A stretch of DNA of 64,000 nucleotides, from the NCBI GenBank assembly GCA_933228675.1, contig OW121743.1, positions 19,399,651-19,463,650 on the forward strand. Reading direction: 5' to 3'. Positions 25,190 to 35,749 of the stretch are shown piece by piece. Under the pieces are notes generated by a model. That model had not been told where the DNA came from and made no database searches. It was given only the letters and a program-made list of their open reading frames with translations. A program made the translations under genes and the position numbers. The first letter of the stretch is position 1, and each line of letters opens with the position of its first letter. This DNA is from Stomorhina lunata. Taxonomy: Eukaryota > Arthropoda > Insecta > Diptera > Rhiniidae.

Positions 25190-25217
25190 CACAGTGGTTT
25201 ACGGACGCTTTTTTTGG
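25190..25217 (+). other. Transib left terminus, RSS-like
   Basis: CACAGTG (25190-25196) equals the consensus recombination-signal heptamer. A 12-nt spacer (GTTTACGGACGC) and then a T-tract TTTTTTTGG (25209-25217) follow. The 12-nt distance is that of a 12-RSS, but the tract is not a good nonamer in the usual orientation. The right terminus is the same with eight T residues. Confidence 0.75.
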
Positions 25218-26710
25218 AAATAATTCTTTAACTTTTGAACGACTGGAGATATTTGAATGAAATTTGACATGGTGATAGTCAAGGAGTATTCGAGTTGGTT
25301 TTTAAAAGCACTGGTCCATGAGGGGTCGGGAGAGTGATTGATGGACCTTCAAAGTTGGTCACCTCGGGTGTTCGACTTTTTTAAAAATTCGCCAAAAATC
25401 CATTTATGTATGGATTGAAAAGAAATTTTAAACTTAAGTTGTCCTTGAGAAGATCTACAAAAAATACGCTTAAATGTGTAGGTTATCTCCTTTGGATTTC
25501 GAGATATTTGGGTAAAAAGGAATTTTTAGGTTGATTTTTTACCTCTTTTTTTAAGCTTTTTTTGATCTGGTGGACGCATCTGGGGACCAAAAATTTTTTA
25601 AGAATATTCTTTAAATTTGTAATAAAATTCTGAATAATTTTTGTGCAAGTTAGTTATAGAAATCTTCTTTTGTTTAAAAGTTAAAAATATTCAAAGTTGA
25701 AACTTACAAAAAATTTCGCTTTTTTTTTAGTTTTTCCCCAAAAGATAGCTATATTTTTTCACTAATAAAAAAATATTTTCTTAAGAAACATAAAAAGATT
25801 TTTAAAGTTTTTAAAAGAAAACATAATGAGAATGCGTATAAAACAAATTTCTTGCTAATTGGACTTTTGGTCCTCGCACATGTCCTCTCCAAAAAATGGC
25901 AATTTGTAAAAAAAAAAATTAGTTTAAACAAAAATTTCTCAAAAGGCAAAGCACCGATTTGAAAAAAATTATAATGTTCATATTTTCCAATATATCTGTT
26001 ATTGATTAGAAAAGTTTTTTCTGAAACGCGCTGCAAATAGAGACAATGTTGCCATATTTGTAAAAAAACTCATTTTTTGAAACACCTTTTTCCCCAGTTG
26101 GGAATTGGGGAATTTTTAAGTTAAAATTGGGAATTTTTTTTAGTCTATTGCTTTTACATCTTATTGGTCTACATTACTACAAAATTTCATTGTAATATCT
26201 TTATCCATGTCATTTCCACAGAATATCAAAGATTAAAAATATTTTCCTTATAAAAAAGCAGAAAAACAATTTTTTTTGTTTTACGATACAAAGTGTAAAA
26301 AAAGTAACGCACTTAAAAAAAACTTTTACTTAGTGCTAATCTCCTAGTCTTTCCCGATCTAATGATACTAAACATGTATATAAAGCATTAATACCGAGTC
26401 TTAAAAAACTCTGAAAACTTTGGCCCCCGTAGCATTTTTACACTGTTTATTTAAATATAAGTGATGAATTTGTGCATATAAAATTAATAATCATACTCAA
26501 ATATTTCACTATAAGATGACAATGATCCTTCGATAACAAAACAAATATTTTTTTATTTTTTTAAAGAAAATATCATGAGGATTTATGAAATATCAAAATG
26601 TAAATAATTTGTACTTATATTAAAAGGTGAAATACATTTTATTGAAGTATTTGTAGTTAAAGTTTAACTTACAGTTTTTATTACATATTTATATAAAAGT
26701 AGTTATTTAC

Positions 26711-27461
26711 TTAATTTTTATTTTCAGTAAAATAATCAGTACAATCTATTATATCAAGAACCTCTTCCAGGTGTTCGTTTTCAGAAGTTTTTGTATAACT
26801 GCTCCACCATTTCTTTCTTATCGTTGATAGAGCAGGATCAGAAGACAACAAGAGATAATTTATTAGATCCTGATTTTGCGATTTTCTTGAGCATTTTCTG
26901 GTATTAAATAGTTGGATATACTTGAAATCTGAATTCCGCGCTTCCTGGGCCTCTTCTGTCAGTTCACCAAGTGGGAGAAGATTTGATTCAATTATTTCAC
27001 GACCATGTTGAAGGACTTTATGAACTGTTGGTGTAATTTCTTTCCAGTGATACAAATGTCGTATACGAGTTAACGCGTTGAGGGCATAGCAATGAAATTT
27101 TTCAGCATTTATTTGATATTTGCTATTTATTGCCGATAATATTACGTAACATTTACGAAGAACTTCCTCATCAATTCCAGTAATCTTTGAAGTTGTTTCA
27201 TAATTTTCAAAGAATCGCCTGGCCGTATTACCATCGTTTGTACTGCCATATCCTACAAGTGGTTTGTCTATGTTTAGACCCGTCATAGTTTTGAATTCTT
27301 CCTGAATCCTTTTTTTCACTGGATCTCATTTCAATCAGTTCCTTATTATTTCTCACGGATTTTAGCTGATTATCAGGTATATTCCTATATTTCAGATCAT
27401 ATGCTATATGTAGCATAAATTCTAAAAATCGGATACGTGCATGTAGGGGCGATATACCAAA
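26711..27461 (-). pseudogene. Antisense partial transposase copy in left arm
   Basis: The minus-strand frame 26711-27319 encodes the transposase C-terminal 190 residues identically to 29218-29793, preceded by KKRIQEEFKT. A second overlapping frame (27228-27416) encodes LHIAYDLKYRNIPDNQLKSV and adjoining residues. The A-run between them has seven A residues, so the two frames do not join. It lacks the N-terminal half, the first two catalytic Asp residues and any promoter of its own. It can only act as inverted-repeat DNA or as a source of antisense RNA. Confidence 0.85.
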
Positions 27462-27757
27462 ACAAAAGGTTATAAAATGTTTTTTAATGTGAAAGTTAAT
27501 GCAATAGGTAAAAATTGTTACAACTTGGGTTTTTCATAATGGTCAGAAAGGATATGGTTACTCACCTCCATACAGGTAGGTTTTACGAGACGCACATATT
27601 GGTTGAGTTATATATGCACCTATTTTTAGAGGTAAAAAATACATTAATTCATTGATTTCTTTATTATTCTTTGGATACAGGTATATATAAAAAATGTTTT
27701 TTTTTTAATATAAAAAAGAAAGTTTTAAATGTAACTGCTATTAACAGTTAAAACATC
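27462..27757 (+). promoter_or_regulatory. Transposase 5' region with TATA box
   Basis: Unique central sequence upstream of the transposase start. GTATATATAAAAAA at 27681-27694 is a good TATA box about 65-75 bp before the ATG at 27758, allowing a start of transcription near 27715. It is the only part of the element with promoter character and is not duplicated in the arms. Confidence 0.5.
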
Positions 27758-29221
27758 ATGGCTATAACATTGGAATTTAAAGTATTGTGCGATATTCTTT
27801 TTGAACAACCAAGCAGTTCGAGAGCAGAAAAAATTAAAATAATCATGCGATATGCTAAAAGTCAAACTAACTCCATGATTCTCAATAGTGAGGAAGACAA
27901 AGTCGTAAAATTTGTAAAGTTATTTGAACTTAAAATTAAGTCGGTTAATTACTGTTTAAAAAGATTTGAATCTAAATTTAAAGACTGGCTGAAGGACTCA
28001 ATTGAGCTTAAAACTTCTGGTGCTGGAGCCCCTCTAAAAAACTATGATGATCTCGGAGAAAGATCTAAAAAGATGCGATTATCCGAAGTTCTTTCTACTC
28101 ATTCGGATACTGAAATCAAAGATTCCTTTAAGGAAGTGCTCAAACGAAATAATCAACCAGCTGAAGCTAAACAAATAGCAGATATTCTCCCAGAGGCTTC
28201 TCCTAAACGTCTTAAGCGAATTATTAAGAGTATACCAACTCCTTCTTCTCAATCAGAATTTTCGGAGGAAGAAGCACTTGCTCTTATGCTCGAGTTGAAA
28301 TTGAGTAAAAATAAATATATTAAACTCTGTAAGGCATTACGAGACAAAGGACACTCAATTTTACCAGGATATAATGCGTTATTAAAAACCAAAAAAAACT
28401 TAATACCAACAAACGTGATAGGAGACGAAAGTGCATCTGTGGATTTATCAAAATTATTGGAAAATACGGCATCAAGGCTGATATCTACTACATTGTCTGA
28501 AGAAGAAGCCAAGAAACTTGATAACAAGGACTTAACTTTAATATGTAAATGGGGATGTGACGGTTTATCTGGATTACCGGAATACAAACAATCAACATCT
28601 CATCAGAACACAAATGACTACAGAAGCGTTTTTATGGCATCCCTAGTACCACTAAGATTAAGAAAGAATCGTTCTGAACCATCCACATCAAAAGAGCGTA
28701 CTGAATATGTGTGGGTTAACACATCTCCAGGATCAAAGGCATTTTGCAGACCGATCAGATTCGAATATTTAAAAGAAAATGCAGCAAGCACAAAAAATTG
28801 GGTTGATGATATCAAATATTCAATAGACAATTTGAGTCCAGTCTGCATAGACATACATGGATATTTGATTAATGTAAATTTTGAGCTTCAATTGACAATG
28901 ATAGATGGAAAAGTAAGCAACGCTATAACGGAAGCCCATTCAACTTGGAAATGCTCATTATGCGGAAAGAAGAAATCGGAATTTCTACAAACTTCAGAAG
29001 ATGCATCAGCTAGTACTGCAATTAATCAAGAGGTTCTGGAATTTGGTATATCGCCCCTACATGCACGTATCCGATTTTTAGAATTTATGCTACATATAGC
29101 ATATGATCTGAAATATAGGAATATACCTGATAATCAGCTAAAATCCGTGAGAAATAATAAGGAACTGATTGAAATGAGATCCAGTGAAAAAAAAGGATTC
29201 AGGAAGAATTCAAAACTATGA
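27758..29221 (+). CDS. Transib (RAG1-core-like) transposase, N-terminal 487 codons
   Basis: DDE transposase that cuts at the element's CACAGTG ends and rejoins them to new DNA in the nucleus. It has an N-terminal, lysine-rich region of about 250 residues without a motif I recognise. CKWGCDGLSGLPEYKQ follows, with the first catalytic Asp at 268 (RAG1 D600 position). LTMIDGKVSNAITEAHSTW carries the second Asp at 383 (D708 position), and C399/C402 form the first half of the zinc site (RAG1 C727/C730). The frame ends after a run of eight A residues near 29190, giving a stop at 29219-29221 and a 4-nt overlap (ATGA) with the next frame. The family's usual ~650-700 residues would require both frames. 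The A-run may be a real frameshift or a sequencing slip. The codons from 29042 on lie in the right arm. Confidence 0.9.
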   Translation: MAITLEFKVLCDILFEQPSSSRAEKIKIIMRYAKSQTNSMILNSEEDKVVKFVKLFELKIKSVNYCLKRFESKFKDWLKDSIELKTSGAGAPLKNYDDLGERSKKMRLSEVLSTHSDTEIKDSFKEVLKRNNQPAEAKQIADILPEASPKRLKRIIKSIPTPSSQSEFSEEEALALMLELKLSKNKYIKLCKALRDKGHSILPGYNALLKTKKNLIPTNVIGDESASVDLSKLLENTASRLISTTLSEEEAKKLDNKDLTLICKWGCDGLSGLPEYKQSTSHQNTNDYRSVFMASLVPLRLRKNRSEPSTSKERTEYVWVNTSPGSKAFCRPIRFEYLKENAASTKNWVDDIKYSIDNLSPVCIDIHGYLINVNFELQLTMIDGKVSNAITEAHSTWKCSLCGKKKSEFLQTSEDASASTAINQEVLEFGISPLHARIRFLEFMLHIAYDLKYRNIPDNQLKSVRNNKELIEMRSSEKKGFRKNSKL

Positions 29222-29793
29222 CGGGTCTAAACATAGACAAACCACTTGTAGGATATGGCAGTACAAACGATGGTAATACGGCCAGGCGATTCTTTGAAAA
29301 TTATGAAACAACTTCAAAGATTACTGGAATTGATGAGGAAGTTCTTCGTAAATGTTACGTAATATTATCGGCAATAAATAGCAAATATCAAATAAATGCT
29401 GAAAAATTTCATTGCTATGCCCTCAACGCGTTAACTCGTATACGACATTTGTATCACTGGAAAGAAATTACACCAACAGTTCATAAAGTCCTTCAACATG
29501 GTCGTGAAATAATTGAATCAAATCTTCTCCCACTTGGTGAACTGACAGAAGAGGCCCAGGAAGCGCGGAATTCAGATTTCAAGTATATCCAACTATTTAA
29601 TACCAGAAAATGCTCAAGAAAATCGCAAAATCAGGATCTAATAAATTATCTCTTGTTGTCTTCTGATCCTGCTCTATCAACGATAAGAAAGAAATGGTGG
29701 AGCAGTTATACAAAAACTTCTGAAAACGAACACCTGGAAGAGGTTCTTGATATAATAGATTGTACTGATTATTTTACTGAAAATAAAAATTAA
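29218..29793 (+). CDS. Transib transposase, C-terminal 191 codons (frameshifted)
   Basis: Completes the transposase in a shifted frame. GSTNDGNTARRFFENYETTS (residues 15-34) is a Transib hallmark. ITPTVHKVLQHGREIIE aligns with RAG1 ITNYFHKTLAHVPEIIE, giving zinc ligands H89 and H94 (RAG1 H937/H942). GELTEEAQEARNSDF aligns with RAG1 GAWASEGNESGNKLF, placing the third catalytic acid at E112 (E962). RKCSRKSQNQDLINYLLLSS ends the core. The ATG at 29218 is probably not a natural start; it falls inside the conserved region just after the A-run. An identical antisense copy lies at 26711-27286. All three catalytic acids and four zinc ligands are present across the two frames. Confidence 0.9.
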   Translation: MTGLNIDKPLVGYGSTNDGNTARRFFENYETTSKITGIDEEVLRKCYVILSAINSKYQINAEKFHCYALNALTRIRHLYHWKEITPTVHKVLQHGREIIESNLLPLGELTEEAQEARNSDFKYIQLFNTRKCSRKSQNQDLINYLLLSSDPALSTIRKKWWSSYTKTSENEHLEEVLDIIDCTDYFTENKN

Positions 29794-29821
29794 GTAAATA
29801 ACTACTTTTATATAAATATGT

Positions 29822-29867
29822 AATAAAAACTGTAAGTTTAAACTTTAACTACAAATACTTCAATAAA
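29822..29867 (+). terminator. Transposase polyadenylation signals
   Basis: AATAAA occurs at 29822-29827 and again at 29862-29867, 29 and 69 bp after the transposase stop. Either could end the sense transcript before the long non-coding tail. Confidence 0.5.
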
Positions 29868-31305
29868 ATGTATTTCACCTTTTAATATAAGTACAAATTA
29901 TTTACATTTTGATATTTCATAAATCCTCATGATATTTTCTTTAAAAAAATAAAAAAATATTTGTTTGTTATCGAAGGATCATTGTCATCTTATAGTGAAA
30001 TATTTGAGTATGATTATTAATTTTATATGCACAAATTCATCACTTATATTTAAATAAACAGTGTAAAAATGCTACGGGGGCCAAAGTTTTCAGAGTTTTT
30101 TAAGACTCGGTATTAATGCTTTATATACATGTTTAGTATCATTAGATCGGGAAAGACTAGGAGATTAGCACTAAGTAAAAGTTTTTTTTAAGTGCGTTAC
30201 TTTTTTTACACTTTGTATCGTAAAACAAAAAAAAATTGTTTTTCTGCTTTTTTAAGGAAAATATTTTTAATCTTTGATATTCTGTGGAAATGACATGGAT
30301 GAAGATATTACAATGAAATTTTGTAGTAATGTAGACCAATAAGATGTAAAAGCAATAGACTAAAAAAAATTCCCAATTTTAACTTAAAAATTCCCCAATT
30401 CCCAACTGGGGAAAAAGGTGTTTCAAAAAATGAGTTTTTTTACAAATATGGCAACACTGTCTCTATTTGCAGCGCGTTTCAGAAAAAACTTTTCTAATCA
30501 ATAACAGATATATTGGAAAATATGAACATTATAATTTTTTTCAAATCGGTGCTTTGCCTTTTGAGAAATTTTTGTTTAAACTAATTTTTTTTTTTACAAA
30601 TTGCCATTTTTTGGAGAGGACATGTGCGAGGACCAAAAGTCCAATTAGCAAGAAATTTGTTTTATACGCATTCTCATTATGTTTTCTTTTAAAAACTTTA
30701 AAAATCTTTTTATGTTTCTTAAGAAAATATTTTTTTATTAGTGAAAAGATATAGCTATCTTTTGGGGAAAAACTAAAAAAAAAGCGAAATTTTTTGTAAG
30801 TTTCAACTTTGAATATTTTTAACTTTTAAACAAAAGAAGATTTCTATAACTAACTTGCACAAAAATTATTCAGAATTTTATTACAAATTTAAAGAATATT
30901 CTTAATATTCTTGGTCCTCAGATGCGTCCACCAGATCAAAAAAAGCTTAAAAAAAGAGGTAAAAAATCAACCTAAAAATTCCTTTTTACCCAAATATCTC
31001 GAAATCCAAAGGAGATAACCTACACATTTAAGCGTATTTTTTGTAGATCTTCTCAAGGACAACTTAAGTTTAAAATTTCTTTTCAATCCATACATAAATG
31101 GATTTTTGGCGAATTTTTAAAAAAGTCGAACACCCGAGGTGACCAACTTTGAAGGTCCATCAATCACTCTCCCGACCCCTCATGGACCAGTGCTTTTAAA
31201 AACCAACTCAAATACTCCTTGACTACCACCATGTCAAATTTCATTCAAATATCTCCAGTCGTTCAAAAGTTACAGAATTATTTCCAAAAAAAAGCGTCCG
31301 TAAAC

Positions 31306-31317
31306 CACTGTGTGTCG
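31306..31317 (-). other. Transib right terminus and target duplication
   Basis: The inverted heptamer CACTGTG occupies 31306-31312 and is followed by TGTCG at 31313-31317, matching the left flank exactly. Confidence 0.85.
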
Positions 31318-33450
31318 TTCAACACATTTTAATTAATATTTAATGGCGCCATCTGGTGAAAATTAGCACTAACAAAGAAATCTTGGTCGTCTCATGCACA
31401 AAAACTTTAACCTAAAATCATCACATAATCAAATGCATACGTATAGTTTACAATTAAGTTAATTTTGAATAATTTTTAGTAACGCCATCTATACGAAATT
31501 AAGCTTACCAATTTAGAAACCTCCGTCGACTTACGTGCAACAATTTTTCTAAAGATCATAGCATGATAAAATTTTCAGTTTACGATTTAATTCATATTGA
31601 GTAACATTCAGTGGCGCCACCTATCGGAATATGGTCATATCAACTTAGACCTCTTACGCAGCCCATGCGCAACAATTTTGCTTAAGATCGTAAAATGATA
31701 AAATGCACACTTTACGATTTAATTACTTTTAATAAATTTTTAGTGGCGCCGTCTATCAGAGCTTGGTCATACCAATTTAGTAATGTTCGTCGGATCATGC
31801 GCAACAACTTTTCCTAAGATCATAACATCATCAATTGTATAGTTTACAATTCAATTGACGATTCAAAAGAAAAATTTGATGACTCAAAAACAAAATTTTG
31901 AAAAGTTAGATAATAGCTTTCCTTTATATTATACTATTTTGTAGCAGTTTTACAGTTTTACTATAAGAAGGCTTGTTTAAAACATATCTTCTAAAAAGAA
32001 TAATAGTGTATAACAGTTTCCCTTTATAATCTAAGCATGTATAACAGTATGATATTGAGAATACTTTTGTGTATTTGTTTCTTCTCATTTACTTTAGGAG
32101 ATGCAAAAATTGCTAATTTTGAAACATCCTGATGTCAGTAGACTCGTCGAGAGCTACATAATTTTTATTTAAAGTTTTCTCAATTTAGCCAACTTGACGC
32201 TCGTTGTACGGCGTGACAAAGAAATTATTGAGATCAATTTCTCCACACTACCTTTTAGACCGAATAATATCAAGAACCAGCTTATCGACACTATCATCTG
32301 CAAGGGTCACTTTAGACTTGAAGCTCTGATTGTAATGACTTAAGTTTCTCTGTTCATAATTTCAGTTTAAGAAGAATTTCCATTAAATTTATAACTAAAA
32401 TTTAAGTTTAAAACTAGAATTTGGCCGCAGTTTGAACAACAAAGAGCCACCTGTGGCACTAAGAGCCGCATTTGTCCATTATATTATGTGTTTTAAAAAA
32501 GGGAGTACCTGATTGACCGAGCCTTGCTCGGAGCTTTATGATAAGCATTTTGAGGCAAATTTGAAAGTTTTTATATATTTTATAAAGTGCTAAAATAAAT
32601 TTAGAGGAAAGACATTGTACAAATATTCAGTTAATTTTGAATTATTTTATTTATTTTGTCCGACCAACACATAGTTTGCATAGTTTACAGTTTAACTCAT
32701 TTTAATAATTTTGGAAATTGGTCATACCAACAGAAAGCTCCGTCGACTCATGCGCAACAACTTTGCTAAAGATTATAGTCTGATCAAATGCACAGTTTAC
32801 GATTTAGTTCATTTTGAGTAGTTTTCAGTGGCGCCACCTGAAGTTGTTCATACCAACTAAGAAACCTCTGTCTTCTTATGCGTAACAACTTTGCTTATGA
32901 TTATAATATGATCAAATGCACACTTTATGATTTAATTCACTTTGAGTAATTTTCTGTGGCGCCACCTGTCGGACTTTGCTCATTCCAATTCATAAACCTT
33001 CTTCGGATTATCCGTAACAACTTTGCTGAAGATTATAGCATGATTAAATGTACAGCTTACGATTAAATTAACTTGAGTAAATTTCAGTGGCGCCACCTGT
33101 TGAAATTTCTTCATACTAACTAAGAAACCTTCGTCGGCTCATGTGCAACAACTTTGCTAAAGATTGTAGTATGATTAAATGTACAGCTCACGATTAAATT
33201 GACTTTGAGTAAGTTTCAGTAGCGCCACCTGTCGGAAATTATTCATACCAACTAAAAAGCCTTCGCCGGCTCATGCGCTACAACTTTGCTAAAGATCATA
33301 GCATGATCAAATGTACAGTTTCCGGTTTAATTAATTTTTAGTAATTTTCAGTAGCGCCATCTGTCGGAAAATAGTCTTATCAACTTAAAAACCTTCGCCG
33401 GCTTATCCGAAACATCTTCGCTAAAGAGCATAACATGATCAAATTCACAG
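31318..33450 (+). repeat. ~132-bp GGCGCC tandem repeat field
   Basis: Degenerate tandem units have the order: a 'GTGGCGCCACCTGTCGGA' phrase, 'CATACCAACT', 'CTCATGCGCAACAACTTTGC', then 'CATGATCAAATG' and 'CAGTTTACGATTTAATT'. GCGCC-type anchors lie at 31346, 31482, 31614, 31746 and then 32831, 32959, 33090, 33222, 33354, a spacing of 128-136 bp. A stretch without the unit (about 31861-32690) interrupts the field. It has no open frame. It is the insertion context of the Transib element. Confidence 0.85.
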
Positions 33451-35749
33451 TTTACTATTCTATAAAGAACATACATACAGACAAACATTCATTTGTTTAA
33501 AAGGTATAACAATACTAATTTTTTCCCCCTTTTATCCCCTAATTTCAAAAAGTTCCATATGCATATTTAGTACTTTTTTGGTACCAATTGAATTCGGTAC
33601 ATTTTATAAAAACGCAGTTAACATGTTCCTATTCATATTACTTTTTGATGTGTTAAGTTATCAATTTATCTCTTTTTTACCCATTTTGGCCCCAAAATCA
33701 AAAAAGTACCAAATACGTGTTTACTGTTTTTTTCACATCTATTGATTGCAGTACAAAGTTTCTTTCTATATTCTTTAGTTTAAAATATAAGAGTGGGTTA
33801 AAAGGTACCAAAAAAACTATTTTCACCCTGTTTTACCCCCTATCGGACATAGTTTCAAAAAAGTACCAAACACCTGTCCGCTTATTTTCTGTTTAAAACG
33901 TTATTTTAATTTTGTTTCTATACCTATTACTTTAGGAGAGGAGTTCCAAAAGTCCCTTCTTCTTCGACCTATACATCAAAAAACATTTTTCGTTATATCT
34001 TCGGCATTTACAGTCGGATCTCGAAGTGTGATCTATCGATGTTTTTGTCTCGTGGAGGCCAACATTTTTCTTCAATAGTCATTATTCTCAGGTATCCGGT
34101 TCTTGTATTTATCAGACCCCTGTTCCTACCACCCTAATGTACCACCCTAATATCAGAAAATTAAAGCTCTTAAAAAATCGTTAAACTTTTACTAAGGAAG
34201 TTTTTCGATTTTTCAAACCGATCTATTACAAACAAGGAATTTCTTATTTTGCCGCACATAGGGATCGCCAAAATACATACAATTATTGCTCGTTTAAGAA
34301 TATAAGATTGAATATAGTTTCACAGCTTTAATCTTTAATCTAGTCTGTAGAAGAAAATAACTTATTCTCGTATATAGTTTAAAAGATATCAGGAAATCAA
34401 AAAAGTTCTAAAAAATTCAGTGTTTTCGTTTTTCTTTGGACAAAAACTAAGTCCGGTTCTGCTCGATGGTCCCACCATAACCACGTGAAAGGCAAAAGTC
34501 TCTTCTTTAGATTGAACGAAAAAATTCACCGAAATTTACTGATCGTAGAACAAAGTTAAAAATTTTCTGAAAAAAGTCATATAAATTGTTATGCATAACT
34601 TAAGCAAAAAGTGTTGCAGTCGTTTAGGCTTAACTTTTTAATCAAATTGCATTTAAGTGTAAGTCCAAGGCAGGAACCCCTAGGAGTCGACGGATTTCAA
34701 CCAAAAAAAGTAGAGGTCTTTTCTGGGTCAGCTAACAGACGTGTGCCGAATTTCATTAAATTCAGTTGAGAATTGCCACTTATATATTGAAAAGAAAAAT
34801 AAGCGAAAAATGGGGGTTTAAATTAGGAGCCTTAAAGAATCAAGGGATCTAAATAAAAAATAGTAAAACTTCTTCTTGGATTATTTAATATATATAAATT
34901 CTGTTGAGAATTGAAAAAAATAATTGGTGAAAAATGGAGATCCTAGCAAATACCCAAGGAGTCTACTAATTTCAACCAAAATTATTAGAGCTTTTTTCTG
35001 AATTAATTAATAGACGTGTGTTGAATAAAATTCATCAAATTCTGTTTAGAATTGCGATTATTTACTATGATCTTTGAATAATTGCGAGTTATTTTATTAA
35101 AATTTTATGACATCACTATTGATCATATCAGTTGCATCATTGGTTCCAATTAAGCGCTTTTTATTATTGTTTAAAATTTGCTTTCAATAATGAGTTGCAC
35201 ATTTCAAAGATCATCTGGCTTTCGACTTTCTGTTTGAGTAAAATGAGCAACAAAATCTTATCTGACTCCGTTAAGATCGATATTGTTAAATACACTATAA
35301 TGTAGTCACTACATTGTTGTAAACCAGGCGCGACCACCGCGAAGCAAGTGCTTGCCAGAAGTTTTCTTATTCTCATTCATTTAGTCGTCATTCAACCTTT
35401 GACGGATGCACACGAGTGGAGGCTGTTATAAGTTTTGTTAATTTTTTTGCATTTTTTGTTATTGTTTTTTCAAGATACACTGTGAGATTGAATGTTTGAA
35501 AAATTATTTTTTCGCTAAACATTTAATCGTTTTTATAGAAAATATTTGATTTTTTTTAGTAAAAAATACGTTTTTATTTTCTTTATAGAAAAATAAACTT
35601 AAATTTTTTTTTATGTAAAAAACCACGTTTTTTAAAGAAAAAAAACGTTTTCTGAATAAAAAATACATTTTCTAAAGAAAACAAACTTTTTCTTTAAAAA
35701 TAAAAACATGAGAAACCTTCTTAAAGACATGCTTTTTATATAAAAAAAA
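33451..35749. other. Intergenic with diverged repeats, no gene seen
   Basis: Phrases with AAAAAGTACCAAA recur at 33573-33860 with CCCCTTTTATCCCC-like runs. A ~265-bp diverged direct repeat (GGAGTC, 'ATTTCAACCAAAA', 'AGACGTGTG', 'AATTCTGTT') appears near 34683 and 34958. From 35500 on, A and T runs foreshadow the satellite. No coding exon is supported. Confidence 0.5.

Larger units (their letters stand above)
25190..27461 (-). repeat. Left arm of Transib inverted repeat
   Basis: Reverse complement of 29042-31312. The match ends at GATATACCAAA (27451-27461), where the right-arm partner continues differently. The arm carries, in antisense, the last ~250 codons of the transposase and the mirrored non-coding tail. 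Differences seen by eye are single bases or homopolymer lengths, for example seven A residues against eight in the run near 27310/29190 and one A fewer near 26660. Confidence 0.92.
25190..31312 (+). mobile_element. Transib transposon with giant inverted-repeat structure
   Basis: A 6123-bp element. Both ends start CACAGTGGTTTACGGACGC and are flanked by TGTCG. The transposase has the RAG1/Transib core signatures (see the CDS entries). Transib elements known to me are about 3-4 kb with short terminal repeats. Here the terminal repeat is extended to two arms of about 2.27 kb (25190-27461 and 29042-31312), almost identical by eye, around a unique 1580-bp centre. Each arm contains the 3' third of the transposase gene plus about 1.5 kb of non-coding DNA. 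The original 5' end appears to have been replaced by an inverted copy of the 3' half. Because both termini and the duplication are intact, the compound element either moved as a unit or was rearranged in place; the sequence cannot decide. Confidence 0.92.
29042..31312 (+). repeat. Right arm of Transib inverted repeat
   Basis: Carries the last quarter of the first transposase frame, the whole C-terminal frame, and a 1.5-kb AT-rich non-coding tail to the right terminus. A mirrored 95-codon open frame occurs in both arms (25749-26036 minus, 30467-30754 plus). It is low-complexity and I do not treat it as a gene. Confidence 0.92.

Noticed and set aside
25749..26036. 95-codon frame mirrored in both Transib arms
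   Set aside because: Composition is Phe/Leu/Lys low-complexity from AT-rich DNA, and conservation is explained by the inverted repeat.
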